Source: Botryosphaeria dothidea
Taxonomy: Eukaryota > Ascomycota > Dothideomycetes > Botryosphaeriales > Botryosphaeriaceae
Assembly: GCA_011503125.2 (NCBI GenBank)
Contig: WWBZ02000016.1
Span: 5,208,001-5,272,000 of the forward strand
Length of the DNA stretch: 64,000 nucleotides
Direction of reading: 5' to 3'
Of this stretch, positions 46,816 through 58,716 are shown in pieces. Numbering within the stretch: position 1 is the stretch's first letter; each line of letters begins with the position of its first letter. The position numbers were made by a program, and so were the translations under genes. The notes beneath the pieces are model-generated. The model was given only the letters and a program-made list of their open reading frames with translations. It was not told where the DNA came from and did not search any database.

Positions 46816-49800
46816 TTATACTATCGTCGTCTGTGGCGGGCCCAAGTAGGCCTCCTTGACCCCACCGCGTGTATTCAGCACAATCTTCTCCAGATATACC
46901 TCTGGAGAGTTAGATCTCCACCTGAGCGTATGGCTTCCCGCGCTCACGGCCCCAAACGGCACGGTTCTCTTCCACACATGATCCGCTACCGATTCGGTCC
47001 AATCGGGTGGCAAATCCCCCGCAGTCTCTGGATCGCCAAGAACCCTGGTGAAGTTGCCCTCTACCGCGTCTAAAGTCAGAGAATACTGCATGAGCAAGCC
47101 GGGATCTGTATCAAGCGCTCCGTTGATATAAAGAGTGGCGTTCAAAGATGATGATTGATTGAACAGATATATGTCATATTCCACCCATGCCGTTTCGGCT
47201 TCTGAAGCTCGACGAGAGGCCTGGAACGGACGAAGCGCGATTGATCCGGAACTCGTACGCGTGCCTAGGTAGGGTATATGCTGGAAGGCGACGTTGTCTT
47301 CAGATTTCCGCTGCATATGTGGAGCCTCAATCGAAATGTATCCTGACGTTTCAGGGAATCCGTGGAATGAGTCCGGCACTGTGTAACCGTTGACCGGCAC
47401 GCGTATCAAGTCGAAGAAGGGACTTGTATCGAAGTTGACTCGAACTTCAACGACATCATCAAACCCTGTTCTGATGGTGGACCAGTCGATGGAAATATTC
47501 AGCCGCTGCTCAGGCTGACTGTCGGATACGCTTCCTGATGTCGGGGAAACCGTGACCCACTCGTAGGGGACTTCGACGGACCATTCGACCGGAATCCGAT
47601 AGTCGCCTCGATGGAAGAGATCCACCGTCCGTACCGCAGGTCCGTAGCGATCCATGACCGGAAGCGTTGGGGCGAATGAGTCCTCAGTCGGCATGGAAGG
47701 GTCAATTGATGCACATATGACTCCCTGACGCCACGCACTTAGCGAGCCCTCGGCATAGACGCCAAGGTTTCCCCAAGCGTAATCCATGTTCTGGCGCAGC
47801 TGAACGAACGAAATATTGGCAAGGATGTCCCTTGATGGAGCTTTCCAGTTGCTGGAAAGTGCCATATCCAACTTTGGCTGATCCATGATTCCAGTCCATT
47901 TGCCATCTGACAAGCTATTGTACTCTTCCAGAAGATCGAAATCGTCGTCAAAGTCTGTCATTACCTGCTGCGCAATCTTATTTGCAGTGTTTCGACGCTC
48001 GTACCCGTATTGCCTGTTCAGTCCTTGGCCCAAGATCATCGCATGATGGAGATACCCCGCTTGGATGGGATTCCGCACGAGATGGAAGAATGCAGCTTGA
48101 AGGTTCTGTTGGAGGTTTGCGGCCACATTTGCTACCCGGTCAGCCAATCTCTTCCACTCCGACATGACGACTTCGCTTTCATGGTAGTTTAGGATGGAGT
48201 AGGTGCCGGGATCGATGGATTCAAGTTTCCTCCTGCCTACGAGATGGCTGTGCTCCAACAGAATGGAAGATATCTCTTTAGCATTCCCTACGCCAAACTC
48301 GCGCTCTGAGAATGCAAGGAGGAAATCCGGGATGGTGCCAAAGTCGATGCTTGACGTGTTCCATGCCAGGTCCATGATGAAGCTAAATGGCAATTCCATG
48401 GGCTTGATATCGGCAACGTTGATGACCCAAATACGGTCTGCTCCGCGCTCGTAACTGTGGTAGAGATCCTTGTAGACCTTAGCCTAGAGGAAAAGATTAG
48501 TCCAGAAAAGAAAGGTAGGCATTGCTCCGCTCACCAAATTGTTGGAATTCTGCCATTTATAGCTCTTGGGACGGCCGACATATTCCAGATGAAAGTAGAT
48601 CTTAAAAAACGTAAGCTAACATGCGGCTTGCATGATTATGCCGAGAATTGTATGAGAATTGAGATCATCATAAAGGAAATCTTCTGTAAGGGCGGGATCC
48701 TAAGACTTTTGAACGCCTTTAAAGATAGAAATGGTGCTATCCCAAGCTTGGCAATGCTTTTGTTTCCGTCTTTTGGCATGGTGATGCAAGGTAGTATCTG
48801 AAGGTAGGAGATGGACACTCACACCAATACCGCCGGATCTTTCTGTTTCATTACCGGTTGGGAGACGTTGAACATTTCCCCAATTATCATCCGTGAACAT
48901 GAGCGTGATATCATCAGCAGGAACAAGTCCCGCGGCATAGTAGGTTGCCACTTCTTTGTAAATTGTCCACACCTCTGTATAATGTGAGATGATTGCTGAT
49001 ATGAAGGAAGATTTCGCTTACGATTTACAGCTGTCTCGTTTCCGTGATATTTAGCTAGCAACTCTCTCTCAGTATCGAAGACATCCTCTAAGACGGCGAT
49101 CGGGTCATGTGCCTCGATTGGGCCATCATTTGGGCCCCGCATCCCCAAAGTGAAGTAAGACTCGTTTTTCCCGGCTCGCCGCACGCCCTCTTCCATAAAC
49201 CGGGTCACGTTCGCTTTATTCTTCGTCCAATCCCAAGCCCCGGTCTTTGTCTCATTCCATTCATTGGTTGCTCGTTGCATAGGCTCATGGTGGCTCGTAG
49301 AAACAACGATACCATAATCGTCGGCCAGCTGTTGGTTCTGGGTATCATCAGTGAAGAAAACGTTGCCGGGCTTGGGGACGAAAGACGCCCACATTGCAGG
49401 CCACAGGTAGTTTGCCTTGAGACGTAGCAAAAGGTCAAACACGTGTCGATAAAACTCCGAGTCCAGTGGATAGTGATCAACTTTGTGCTTCTTGGACCAC
49501 CATCCAGTTAAGGCCGGAGCTTCATCATTGATGAACAAACCGCGGTATTTGATAGAGGGCTCGCCATGAATGGTTTTTTTCGGCAGAGCATGCAGCTCTT
49601 CATGTTTGGCCGCAGGTACATCTGCCCACCAATGGAACCTAAGAAGAATAAGGTCAAAGCAATAAGTGTTCTGAACAAGACGTACGGTGATTGTCCGCAT
49701 TGCTCCGAGAGCGTGTAGATTCCAAACATGGCGCCTCGCTTGTCGCTCCCGGCGATCACCACACCGTGCTGGATACCAGGCAGCGGATCTGCGACAGTCG

Positions 49801-50176
49801 TTGTTTTGAAAGTTTCCCATTTACCACGAATATCCGTCAGGTCAACCTTTCCATTATTCTCCAGTCGTGCCATTAAGGTTGAATTCGCCGTGCCTACGAT
49901 GATGACCGAAGTCGATGCTGTGTTGCGGGCAAGGGTCTGGTTGGCGCCATCTTGGATTAACACAGCTGGCCGTCTTCCCGTTATCTGCTCCAGATCTCCG
50001 GCAAGGCTCTTGGCTGCGATTGTGACACCAACAGGGTCATCTGAGGAGTACGCAATTGCCGCATCATGAATAGGTATTGATCCGCTCGAGGGGCCAAAGG
50101 CTACGAAGCGCTCTTCCAGGAGTGCATTACAGAACAAAAACAGCAGGGACAAGAACAGAATGTGAATCAGCATCAT
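46816..50176 (-). CDS. GH115 xylan alpha-1,2-glucuronidase
   Basis: Secreted enzyme that removes (4-O-methyl-)glucuronic acid from glucuronoxylan. Exons 50176-49686, 49638-49022, 48974-48823, 48600-48535 and 48483-46816 give 997 aa, the size of fungal GH115. A signal peptide of about 19 residues begins MMLIHILFLSLLFLF. Landmarks: GVVIAGSDKRGAMFGIYTLS, HWWADVPAA, KYRGLFINDEAPALTGWW, LKANYLWPAMW, DDYGIVVSTSHHEPM, LMFTDDNWGNVQRLP, GIYFHLEYVGRPKSYKWQN and RIWVINVADIKPMELP. The C-terminal beta-sandwich part follows (YISIEAPHMQRK; AGSHTLRWRSNSPEVYLEKI). Intron 3 is unusually long for this window (222 nt). The exon 2 donor could also be 6 nt further in; both keep the frame. The P450 gene lies upstream on the same strand. 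Confidence 0.9.
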
Positions 50177-50539
50177 GCAGTGCTGGGCTATGAATTTGCT
50201 GAATATCGTGGGGTGGATAGGTGGTTTTGTAGTGCCTCTTTTCTTGGAAGGCGAATGCGGGGTGATCGGTCAAGCTTGCCCCGATTCCTTGAGAATCCTC
50301 CGGACCCAGAGGTGGGGATACGAAGAGATCTTCAAGCGAGCAACTGGAGTTCATTTCGGTTATGTATGACTAATTTACCGGGCCTTGTTACGCTTGTGCT
50401 TCCCTATTTCTTCGGCTTCCAACTTTGAACGCTTTTTCCTTGGCTCTTCAAACTTGCAGACAAGAATAACCACGGAGTCATGAATGAATGGTCGAAAAAC
50501 AGAAATCAGGAACTCCATAGCTTAATGCGCCGCACTGCC

Positions 50540-52404
50540 CTACAACTCCACCTCCGGATTTCTTTCTCTGAGCATCAACTCTGCAGCAGGATTTGGGATG
50601 ATGTCCTGCGCCAATTCAATGTTCCTTGAATCATGGCCCGGTGCAAACTTCCATTCGTACTTCAATAGAAGATAGGCGAGGGCGATCTTTAACTCGTTTC
50701 CAGCCAGGAAACGCCCCGGACACGAATGATCCCCGTGACCAAAGCCGATGTGATCAGGGCTGGTGGACACATACTGCCACTTATTCTCGTCTCCTAGAGC
50801 CTCCCGTAGCTTCAAAAAGCGGTCTCCAATGAACTTCTCTGGCTCAGGGTAGACTGCTGGGTCCATCATGGTGTCAGGAGTCGTCAGTGTTACCATATCT
50901 CCCTGGCGCAGATGGACGCCGTCGGACAGGCTCACATTCTCTTCGGCGACTCGTGTCATGATGGCTGTGGTGCGTTCATGTCAATTCAGATACTCTCAAG
51001 TGACGTGGGCACTTCACTTACTGAGATGGATTGGGTTCCGACGTTGTGATTCCTTGAGTACACTATCCATCAACTTCAACTTGTGCAGGGTTGACTTCTT
51101 CCATCCACCCTCATCTCTCAGGACTAAGTTGATTTCATCGCGCAGCGGCTGTATCCATTCAGGATTATCAATTAGGTCGAACATGGCTCGCGTGAGAGTC
51201 ATGGACGTGGTGTGGATTCCAGCGAGCCCAAGACTGAGCTGAGCTGCGGGAATATCGATACGTTGCCTGCATTTGACCTGGACATCCCCCAACCACTGCA
51301 ACGAATCTGAGTATACCTTTGGTGGAGATCCTGCCTTTTGAGATTTAGCCTTTTCGCGCCGTCGCTTGTCCAACTCGTCCGAAACTATCCTCCTCGCCGC
51401 ATGTTCTTGTCTCCACATTCGCCGCCGTTCCGGGAGGAGATACTGTATTACCGGTCTGGCTACTGCTGGCCAATGCCGTAATGCGCGAATGTATTCAAAT
51501 CCGACCACAGCATATGACCCAGTGACATCAAGCCATTCCTCGTTGCGGGAAACATCTTGCCCCATGAACACGTATGAAGAAATCCTGGAAAACAACTTGA
51601 CAGAAGCAGGATAGAAAATAATTTGATTCCAATCTCGTCAGAGGAATTAGCCTTTATGCATATTGACAATGCTAGTGTTCTCACCTTTGCTGCGCGGGAA
51701 AAAGCTGCTGATGGCAAGTGAAATTTCCTGCGAAAGATCGGCTGTCATTCTGCCTGAGCCAATGATTTAGTGTAAAAAATCAGTGGAAAGTTTTGAAAAG
51801 AAATTACCAAGCGCTTGCGTCAACTGTACTTTGATGAGGTCCCCGATTGTGTTGTATTTCGTTGCGGTGACTTTGAAGCCACCCATGCCAGCCGCAAGGC
51901 TCACTCCGGGAAGCTTGCTGAAGGTTGCCTGCATGCGATGCGTTCAGTGTCATATCTTCATCCTATTGAAGGATAGATCTACCTTTTCAAGATTCTTTGC
52001 GAAGGAAAGTTGTTTGTGGCTTTTGATTTCGTTGGCATACTTCTTTGGGAGTACGATCATCGGCCCAGTAGGCGAGTATACCTGGAATCCCTTGCTGGAC
52101 TGATTCGTAAGTTATATAATTAGCTGCGTAGATCTGAGGTATCAATGTAGTAGTTACATACTTTGGCCAGCCCTTCCTGAAGTATGGCTCTGGATGATGT
52201 GTAGTAACGTTGTTTAGCTTCTGCAGACGAGTCTCCCGCCATAACACCAATCAAGTCATAATCAGGAATCGGCCGCTCTCCAATGAAAGAAAAAGCAACT
52301 AGATAATAGACCATGAACACCAGAGAGATTATGGTAGTCACGACCAGCAAGACACGTAACGTTGGTAGTGGCGGCCGCAGGTCGGAATAGAGAGTTTCCG
52401 CCAT
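50540..52404 (-). CDS. Cytochrome P450 monooxygenase
   Basis: Membrane-anchored haem monooxygenase, most like the fungal ent-kaurene-oxidase/CYP68-type group. Exons 52404-52162, 52099-51983, 51928-51808, 51753-51685, 51633-51022 and 50964-50540 give 528 aa. An N-terminal hydrophobic anchor (residues about 15-38: VLLVVTTIISLVFMVYYLVA) is followed by SSKGFQVYSPTGPMIVLPKKYANE. The I-helix reads GLAGIHTTSMTLT, with His in place of the usual acidic residue before the Thr pair. The K-helix ExxR is in LKESQRRNP. The haem ligand is C469 in FGHGDHSCPGRFLAG. No terpene or polyketide synthase lies in the window, so a secondary-metabolite role is not shown. It is 364 bp upstream of the GH115 start, on the same strand. 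Confidence 0.9.
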
Positions 52405-53486
52405 TGTGGATGAAGATTCGACAGTGAATAAAGAGAGGATATGGATGTTACTGTTGCAGAAGCTTGGTACTAATGCTTGCTGCATTGTTATTATAGTTGT
52501 GATATTGCCTGCTGCCGTTACACTGAATGCGGGGTACCTGTTCCGAGCTGCAGCCTCTTCTACAGGATCTCCGATCAATCTGGCAAGAGGATTGGCTCGG
52601 CCGAAAGCTTGTCAAGGAGTTCGTCTGAACGGTCAGTGGAAGCCAGCAAGGTCATGGAACTAGCGGAACGATGGCGCTTGGCTCTCACCATCGGAGCGCA
52701 TGACCAGATAACGGGAATGCTGGTGTCGCTTCGTGGAAAGACAATTGGATTGGCGAGGAGTCGGCGCATTAAGCCTTCGACTTTTCCATTTCGCCGTAGT
52801 TCCAGACGGTCGCATTTTTGTCAAAGTTACGACGCGGCGTGAATAATAGAATATGACGCCGAAAGGCTTCTAGAAACAGAGGAACACAGGCATCGTTCGG
52901 TATTCTTGTGGTATACGAGGACGAGTGCCATGATGGGGGGTTTTTTCCCCTGTACCTGGAAAAGCAACAATTGGATGGTCTTGTCTTCCGGTGCACTCGG
53001 CTGCATGTTATCCGAAAAGAAAAAGAAATTTGACAAAAAGGCGGTCAGCTTTGGACAGACCAATGTCACGCAGGTTGAGTGCGCGCTGCGCTTCACAATA
53101 CAAGATCAAGGCAGAACATGGTGAAAAGTAGATGTGATGCTGCGGCCCTGATTAGGGCATTGACGGGTAAGAAACGGTCTTTACTCTTCTCCATGGAGCA
53201 ATGACCTCATGACACCCGTCGCCATTGAGCCTCATCTACAGAAAGGAAGGAAACATGTGGTCGCAGAGGGAGCGAGCTGGAGCTCCTTTGGCAGTGTGCG
53301 ACCCCTGACGTCATAATGCCGTTGCGGGCAGGCGCCACTGCCGTACGCCATGACGATGCACGCGGTCATCAATTGAACCAGCTTGCACTTGTACATGTAT
53401 TCGCGCGCCGCCGTCTGCACACCAGCCTCTCATCACTTTTTCTCGCCTACCAATTGTTTCACCGAACACGCGAATTCTCCCACCAG
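52405..53486. other. Intergenic; missing first exon of the next gene
   Basis: No complete gene. The first coding exon or start codon of the LEA-like gene to the right must lie somewhere here. The candidate Met at 53398 (MYSRAAVC) is in another frame and is not joined by a good donor. Confidence 0.35.
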
Positions 53487-54199
53487 CATGGAATGCCCTG
53501 CAAAAGCACCTCAAGCGCATCGGACAGCTGGCGGGTGACGCCGCCCAGGACATCATCGACCAGAACCCCCAGCTCAAGGACAAGGTCGGCGGAAGCTTGG
53601 ACCAGCTGAAGCAGATGGGTGATCAGTACGGACCCGAGGCCAAGAAGCAGGTGGACGACACGTGGAATCAGATTCGGGACATCGTCAAGGGCGGCGTCAG
53701 CACCGACACGGCCGACAAGATCAAGAAGCTCATTCAGGATAAGCGGGAGGAGTTGAAGAAGGCGGGAGATCAAGCATGGCAGAAAGGCCTGGAGCAGGCG
53801 AAGCCCTACCTGGACAAGAACCCTAAGGCGAAGGAGTTGATTGAAAAGAACGCTGAGGCCTTGAAGCAGGGCAATGTTAAGGAATTGTGGGATACTGTCC
53901 GCGAAGCCCCGGACTCTGGTGATGTGAAGAAGGTCGAAGAGAAGATTCAGAGTCAGGTTGACAAGGTCAAATCACGCGGATTCGGTGGATTAGAGCAGTA
54001 CTTCAACATGGTGCCTGGTGGCAGCCAGATCATCCCAAAGCTGCAACTGTTGCAAGAAGTCGCACAGAAGCGTGGCAAGGATGCCGAACAGTTGCTGAAA
54101 GAGACTGGCGAGGAGATCACTCAAGTCCTGAACAAGAAATCGGAGAAGGCCAAGAAGCTGATGGAAGAAACAAAATCGGAGAGCGAGGCGAAGGGATAG
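53487..54199 (+). CDS. Charged helical LEA-like protein, 5' end unresolved
   Basis: Function not established. From an apparent acceptor at 53486 the frame reads WNALQKHLKRIGQLAGDAAQ and stays open for about 237 residues. It is rich in Lys, Glu, Asp and Gln and almost free of Cys and Trp. Repeating patterns (KKQVDDTWNQI; KKLIQDKREELKKAGDQAW; GKDAEQLLKETGEEI) predict long amphipathic helices, as in LEA/apolipoprotein-like stress proteins. The short stretch GFGGLEQYFNMVPGGSQIIP is less helical and looks conserved. No in-frame ATG precedes, so a short first exon is missing. It may encode a mitochondrial leader. The real family is not known to me. Confidence 0.6.
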
Positions 54200-54448
54200 A
54201 GAAGACTACAGCCGTGTCGTGACAGTAGCACGGGGCTGCAAGTAATAATATAATAGTCCTCTTCAGGTGGATAGTGCACATCACTGACTTTGCCTGAGAG
54301 CATGCTGTGATTCCTGCACGCAAATCTGTCTCCTGGATGCTTTCCATGCTATATCGCCGGGTAATTGCGGCATGCAGAGGATCACTGATTGCGGCCAGTT
54401 TGCTCTAATGCAGCCATCTCTTTATTACTCCATCCTGCCTGTTGACAC

Positions 54449-55310
54449 TTAGATATAGCCCAACCTTTTGGTAATAGGAGAGAACTGTTGGAGTTTAACC
54501 GCAAAAACAGAAACGTCTGCGCCACTCTCCCGCAGATCCTCAATCTCCTTCAAAAAGCCGGTCTGCCACAGGTCGTCGGGCGCCTCATCATCGGCACGGT
54601 CCCGCTCAACTCGAGAATAGTAATTTGACTGCGCCGAATCCTTGAACCGCATCATGGCCGCCTCGCTCACCCAGCTCCACGCGCGCAGAACACTCGTACC
54701 CCGACCGCGCTCAGGATCACCCGGCGCTACGCCCTGATAGTGGTGTGCCAGATCCGCGGGTCCCTTGTGCGCGTTGCTGCACTGCGCATCGCTGAAAAAA
54801 ACATCCACGTGCCAAAGTCCGGCGCCAAATGGCAAGTGGTGGTCCGCGATCTCGGAGCCGATGTCGTCGAAGTGCCGGGTGGGGAAGCGGAGGAGTGCAA
54901 GCTCCTGCACGCGCTCACGATACTGGCCAAAATTTGGGGTGGGCGGCTTTACGAAGCAGAAGGCATCCGCGCGCGGTGGGGATTGGAGGTGCGGCGTCAG
55001 AGATGCGTAGGCGGGGAGTGTCGGATGCAGCGCGGATCGGATATCGCTCTCGCTTGCAGTGCCGTAGCCTGCATGAGTCATGTAAGTGTCTGATCGTGTG
55101 GTTGAGTAAGAGGCGGGTTGGTATACCTATCATGACCAACGCTTTTTCCGGGTCATCGAGGTGCGGGCCGGCCAACATGTAGTCGCAGGGCACAGTGTCG
55201 CAGATGTCGACGAGAAACTGCTTGAAGCATGACCCAACCGGACTGTCCAGGTTCATGAAATCGAGGCCTGCATGAAAGTGCAGCTGCACCAGACCCACCG
55301 TACGAGGCAT
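54449..55310 (-). CDS. Hypothetical protein, two exons, 267 aa
   Basis: Not recognised with certainty. Exons 55310-55127 and 55068-54449 join in frame (LVMI/GYGTASES). Residues 1-60 (TVGLVQLHFHAGLDFMNL; MLAGPHLDDPEKALVMIGY) have the strand/helix look of a dimeric alpha-beta-barrel domain. The middle contains HLPFGAGLWHVDVFFSD, and the C-terminus is acidic and then FAVKLQQFSPITK. No signal peptide or membrane segment. It lies tail to tail with the LEA-like gene, 250 bp apart. Confidence 0.6.
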
Positions 55311-56300
55311 TGTCGAGGCAGGACGAGGTTGCAGAGAACTGTTTTGTGTTAGGCTGGGTGTTTGCTACTTTTAAGGCTGCCGCTTCGACTGATTTTAGTC
55401 TTCGCTCAGCCCCTAAATGCCAACATGTTCCTATCGCCTCTACCAATTGCATGTACTTTCAAATTCAACTGCTTCACTCGGGTGCGGCAAGTCAGAATTG
55501 GTAGCGATATTTTAGCAAGAATAACTACCTCCCAACGACCGTGTAAGCCGTTCACGAGTGATGATGAATCATCTGAGAACGTCTATCTTATCACGCGGAA
55601 AGAGCAGCGTAATATTGTTGCAACTCGAAGTCATGAAGCCCTAATGTATAATTGCCATACGGAAGTTGTTCCAGTTTTGGTAGATAATTGGGCTAAATGC
55701 GCAGCATATCCTTGCGTGCCTAGGGAGAGAAAACGAAGATGTAGAAGTGTTGGAATATGAACTATAAGGAGGAACAGGGTCTGGTTGAACCAAGGGTCAA
55801 CACCGAAAATTTGTCACATAGCTATTATATAAGAGGATACCGGGTCACCTACCCTCCTCCTCATGCCACTCATCATCTGGTAATGCGAACCATTCACAAT
55901 TCAACAAGAAGACTCTGATTTCTGAAGGTAGTAACTACTATGGCTTAAATACATGACTATTGGGTACAAATTGGGTAGAGTTAAGGTAGTAATTGGGTAG
56001 ACATTGGGTAGACATTGGGTAGTAGCAGTAAGCACGGAGCAGGTTGGGTAGTAGGTAGGTGCCTAAATTGCCACCGTATGCCTAAGTGATGCCTAAACCG
56101 TTACAGAAGTTGTATATCATTGTAGCTAATACGATCGAAACAAAGTCTTGTTCGCCTCCATTCCGACCTCACGACATAAAAAGAAATTGGCCACGGCTTT
56201 TCCGACAACGCTCCCAACACTGCTCAGTTGTAAATGGCGCATTCGTGGTTGCGATATAGTGAGCATGTTTGGTAAGACTGGCATGGATCCAAGTGGTCTA
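55311..56300. other. AT-rich intergenic stretch with short repeats
   Basis: No gene is supported. The DNA becomes AT-richer than the rest of the window and contains the TTGGGTAG-type repeats listed separately. Confidence 0.45.
55970..56062. repeat. Degenerate TTGGGTA(G/C) repeats
   Basis: At least six copies of TTGGGTA followed by G or C within about 90 bp, some as the 13-bp unit ATTGGGTAGACAT. It is an imperfect minisatellite, not the canonical fungal telomere repeat. Confidence 0.75.
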
Positions 56301-57990
56301 CTTACGTGATGCTTCCTCCGTGCTTGTCGCCCGACTTGGTATCGTAGTCATCCTTGATTCCTGCGTGATATGTTAGCAATGGTAATGTATGGTCTGACCA
56401 TGAGGACCAAAGCCTCACTTCCAAGCAGGACCTCGCAATAATCCTTTGGAAGGTCAACTGATTCGTGGTTATGGGGGCAAGTAAATCCGTTGTCGTTCCA
56501 CTCAGTGGCAACCGTATCTCTATCCTTACGGTAGAGCATAGAGTCTTCCGGAGTCGACCCACGCGCAAGAGGATCCAGATTCTTGCCGGGGATGGCCTCG
56601 CCACAGAACTCCTTGATGTTTTCTGCAATGCTATCACGTCCGGAAGTGAGGCCATCTCCGTCCTTGCAGGAAAGATCTCCTGCAGCGGGTATGCTGATCG
56701 GCGTGAGGTCAAACACTCCGCATCCGTCTGTCACATTACCGTCTGATGAAATTAGTGGGCTTGACGCGCGAATCTGTTTGGACACACTCACCAAAGGTCT
56801 TGCCATCCTTCTTGCATTGGTCCCTTGAGTGACTGTAGGTCTTACCGCGGGGACAGCTCCTGGATTCCGCGTTGGATATGTAGATTTATATACCGTCCCC
56901 AAAGTGCGGCTTGACAGGGTTAGTGAACGTATTCCCCTGACCGGGCGTAACGCCAATATCCGAATAGTATTTATCAATGACAGATTGGACATCGTCGATC
57001 TTGCTGGTAGTTCCGCCTCAGCGTGGCATTGAAGACCGGAGGAGATTGAGCACATCAGGCAGCTCGATGTCTGAGAGCCCCCATGCTTGTTTGAATCGTT
57101 CGTATCACTGGTAATAATTAGCCGTTTTCTTTGTAAACGACCTTTTCCAATTTGTACCAATCGTCGAGCATATTGGCAAGATTTCGAACACAGTTGTCTT
57201 CTATCAGATCACCCAGGACAAAACCTGATGTTTCAGTCCCTTCTGGGACGTTGTCGGGCGTGCATTCAGGATCGTAGTCAATTTTGACAGACACCTTGGT
57301 GTTTCCACTGACTTGGTAGAGTCCAACGCCGGTTCCCGGTTTCTTTCCAGCATTGTTCTTGCAAAGGTGAGGATGTTTTTGTACGTCTCATCTCGGGGAA
57401 ACGTCGAACCGCCGGGAGTAGCACATTCAGTGGACCTTTTGTCTTCGATACCGAGCTTGCTGTACTCGGATTCAATCAGAGGGTACTGAGCCATGGTTCC
57501 GTCCACAGTTGTGTATGAATCAGGGTTCTCAATTGGATCGACATAATACGTGCCAATATCGGTCGGCTCAGCCTCCTCACAATCCATCACGGTGATGGTT
57601 GCAGTCGTTGCTTATACCGCACCTAGAGCGGCCAATAATTGCTGCTCAACTAGCAAGGATGATGTACTCACCAGAACAGGTCGTGATAGTGGGAGTGCAC
57701 TCAGCTTTGGTTGCGCAGTCGGTTGTGGTAGTGATCGTATGGCCATCAATTTCTAGCATTTCGGTACATGTGATCTGACACTGCGGATATTTTTCTTTTT
57801 TGCTTTCATCGTCGGGGTCCTCAGGGTCTTCATGATTGCCACATGAAGGCTCCTCTGGGGTGAGGGAGGCTTCAGGAGGAGGCACAGGCTTTGGAAGTCT
57901 CACAAGCCCGGCTGGAAGGCCCCGAGGATCCCCCAGATGGCTCCACCAGCAGATACTGTAGTCGTCTGGCTAGTTGATACACCAGCACTC
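56301..57990 (-). pseudogene. Degenerate Cys-rich chitinase-like C-terminal region
   Basis: A series of coding pieces on the minus strand that cannot be joined into one frame. In order: CWCIN, then an in-frame TAG, then PDDYSICWWSHLGDPRGLP. Next come CQITCTEMLEIDGHTITTTTD, CKNNAGKKPGTGVGLYQVSG, and EDNCVRNLANMLDDWYKLEK. The last pieces are KIDDVQSVIDKYYSDIGVTP, preceded by an in-frame TGA, then CKDGDGLTSGRDSIAENIK and LPKDYCEVLLGSEA. From memory, the last segments resemble the Cys-rich C-terminal region of large fungal GH18 killer-toxin-like chitinases, but the match is low confidence. No catalytic domain is present. Two in-frame stops and at least one frame jump argue for a decayed gene, though unusual splicing could explain part of it. 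Confidence 0.4.
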
Positions 57991-58716
57991 ATCTAGGGAT
58001 TTGTATTAGTGCGCTACGCCATATGTTTAATGGTAATACAATGGAAGTGGACGGAGTCGTCTGCCGAAATGTGGATTCTTCTTTGTACTCGTCTACTCTT
58101 TGAAGCGGGATAGGGGGCACAATACGGAGCATGCTTTGGTAGACATTGTAGATCTGTACAGGTACAAAAATGCAACCACAATCTCAGCCGCCCGATTCAG
58201 GCCGCATCCAACATGGACCTCGGGCATGCACAACACAAGTATTATGTTTTTCTTGGCTCCACAAGGTTGCACCTGGTAACTTCGAGAGACGCCAAACGCC
58301 CAGTGTGCAGCCACTGACATTGTACCTCCAAAGTCTTCCGATTTCTTTCCTCGTTGACACCACCAACGCCGGCGTCCAACATTAACTTCATTTCATCCCA
58401 CACACTCCAAAATGAGATGCAAGTTTAGCTGCCAAGATCCAACCCAAGTGTCAGAAAGAAGTGTTGGTACCTCTGGCTACTCTTGGTATAGTTTATCAGG
58501 CGCATGGGGCTAAAATCTATCGGAGACTGAGAGAACACAGAAGTTCGTGAATTATAAAAGGCACCTTTTGGAAAAATTTCCAGATGCCAGTTATAGACAG
58601 CCTCTTCCTCCATTACATCTGTGGCGTCATATGCTGCTCCAAATAAGCATTCGTATCTGCTACACTTCCTACACTTTTAATCATCTCCTTTGGTGAGACC
58701 ACTTCCAATTTCGGCC
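57991..58716. other. No gene supported
   Basis: Region between the decayed locus and the metalloprotease gene, which point away from each other. Only short frames are seen. Confidence 0.4.

Noticed and set aside
41645..52404. A complete secondary-metabolite cluster around the P450
   Set aside because: No polyketide, peptide or terpene synthase is present; the neighbours are carbohydrate-active enzymes and a permease.
55970..56062. Interstitial telomere repeat
   Set aside because: The unit is TTGGGTA(G/C), not TTAGGG, and is too irregular to be called telomeric from sequence alone.
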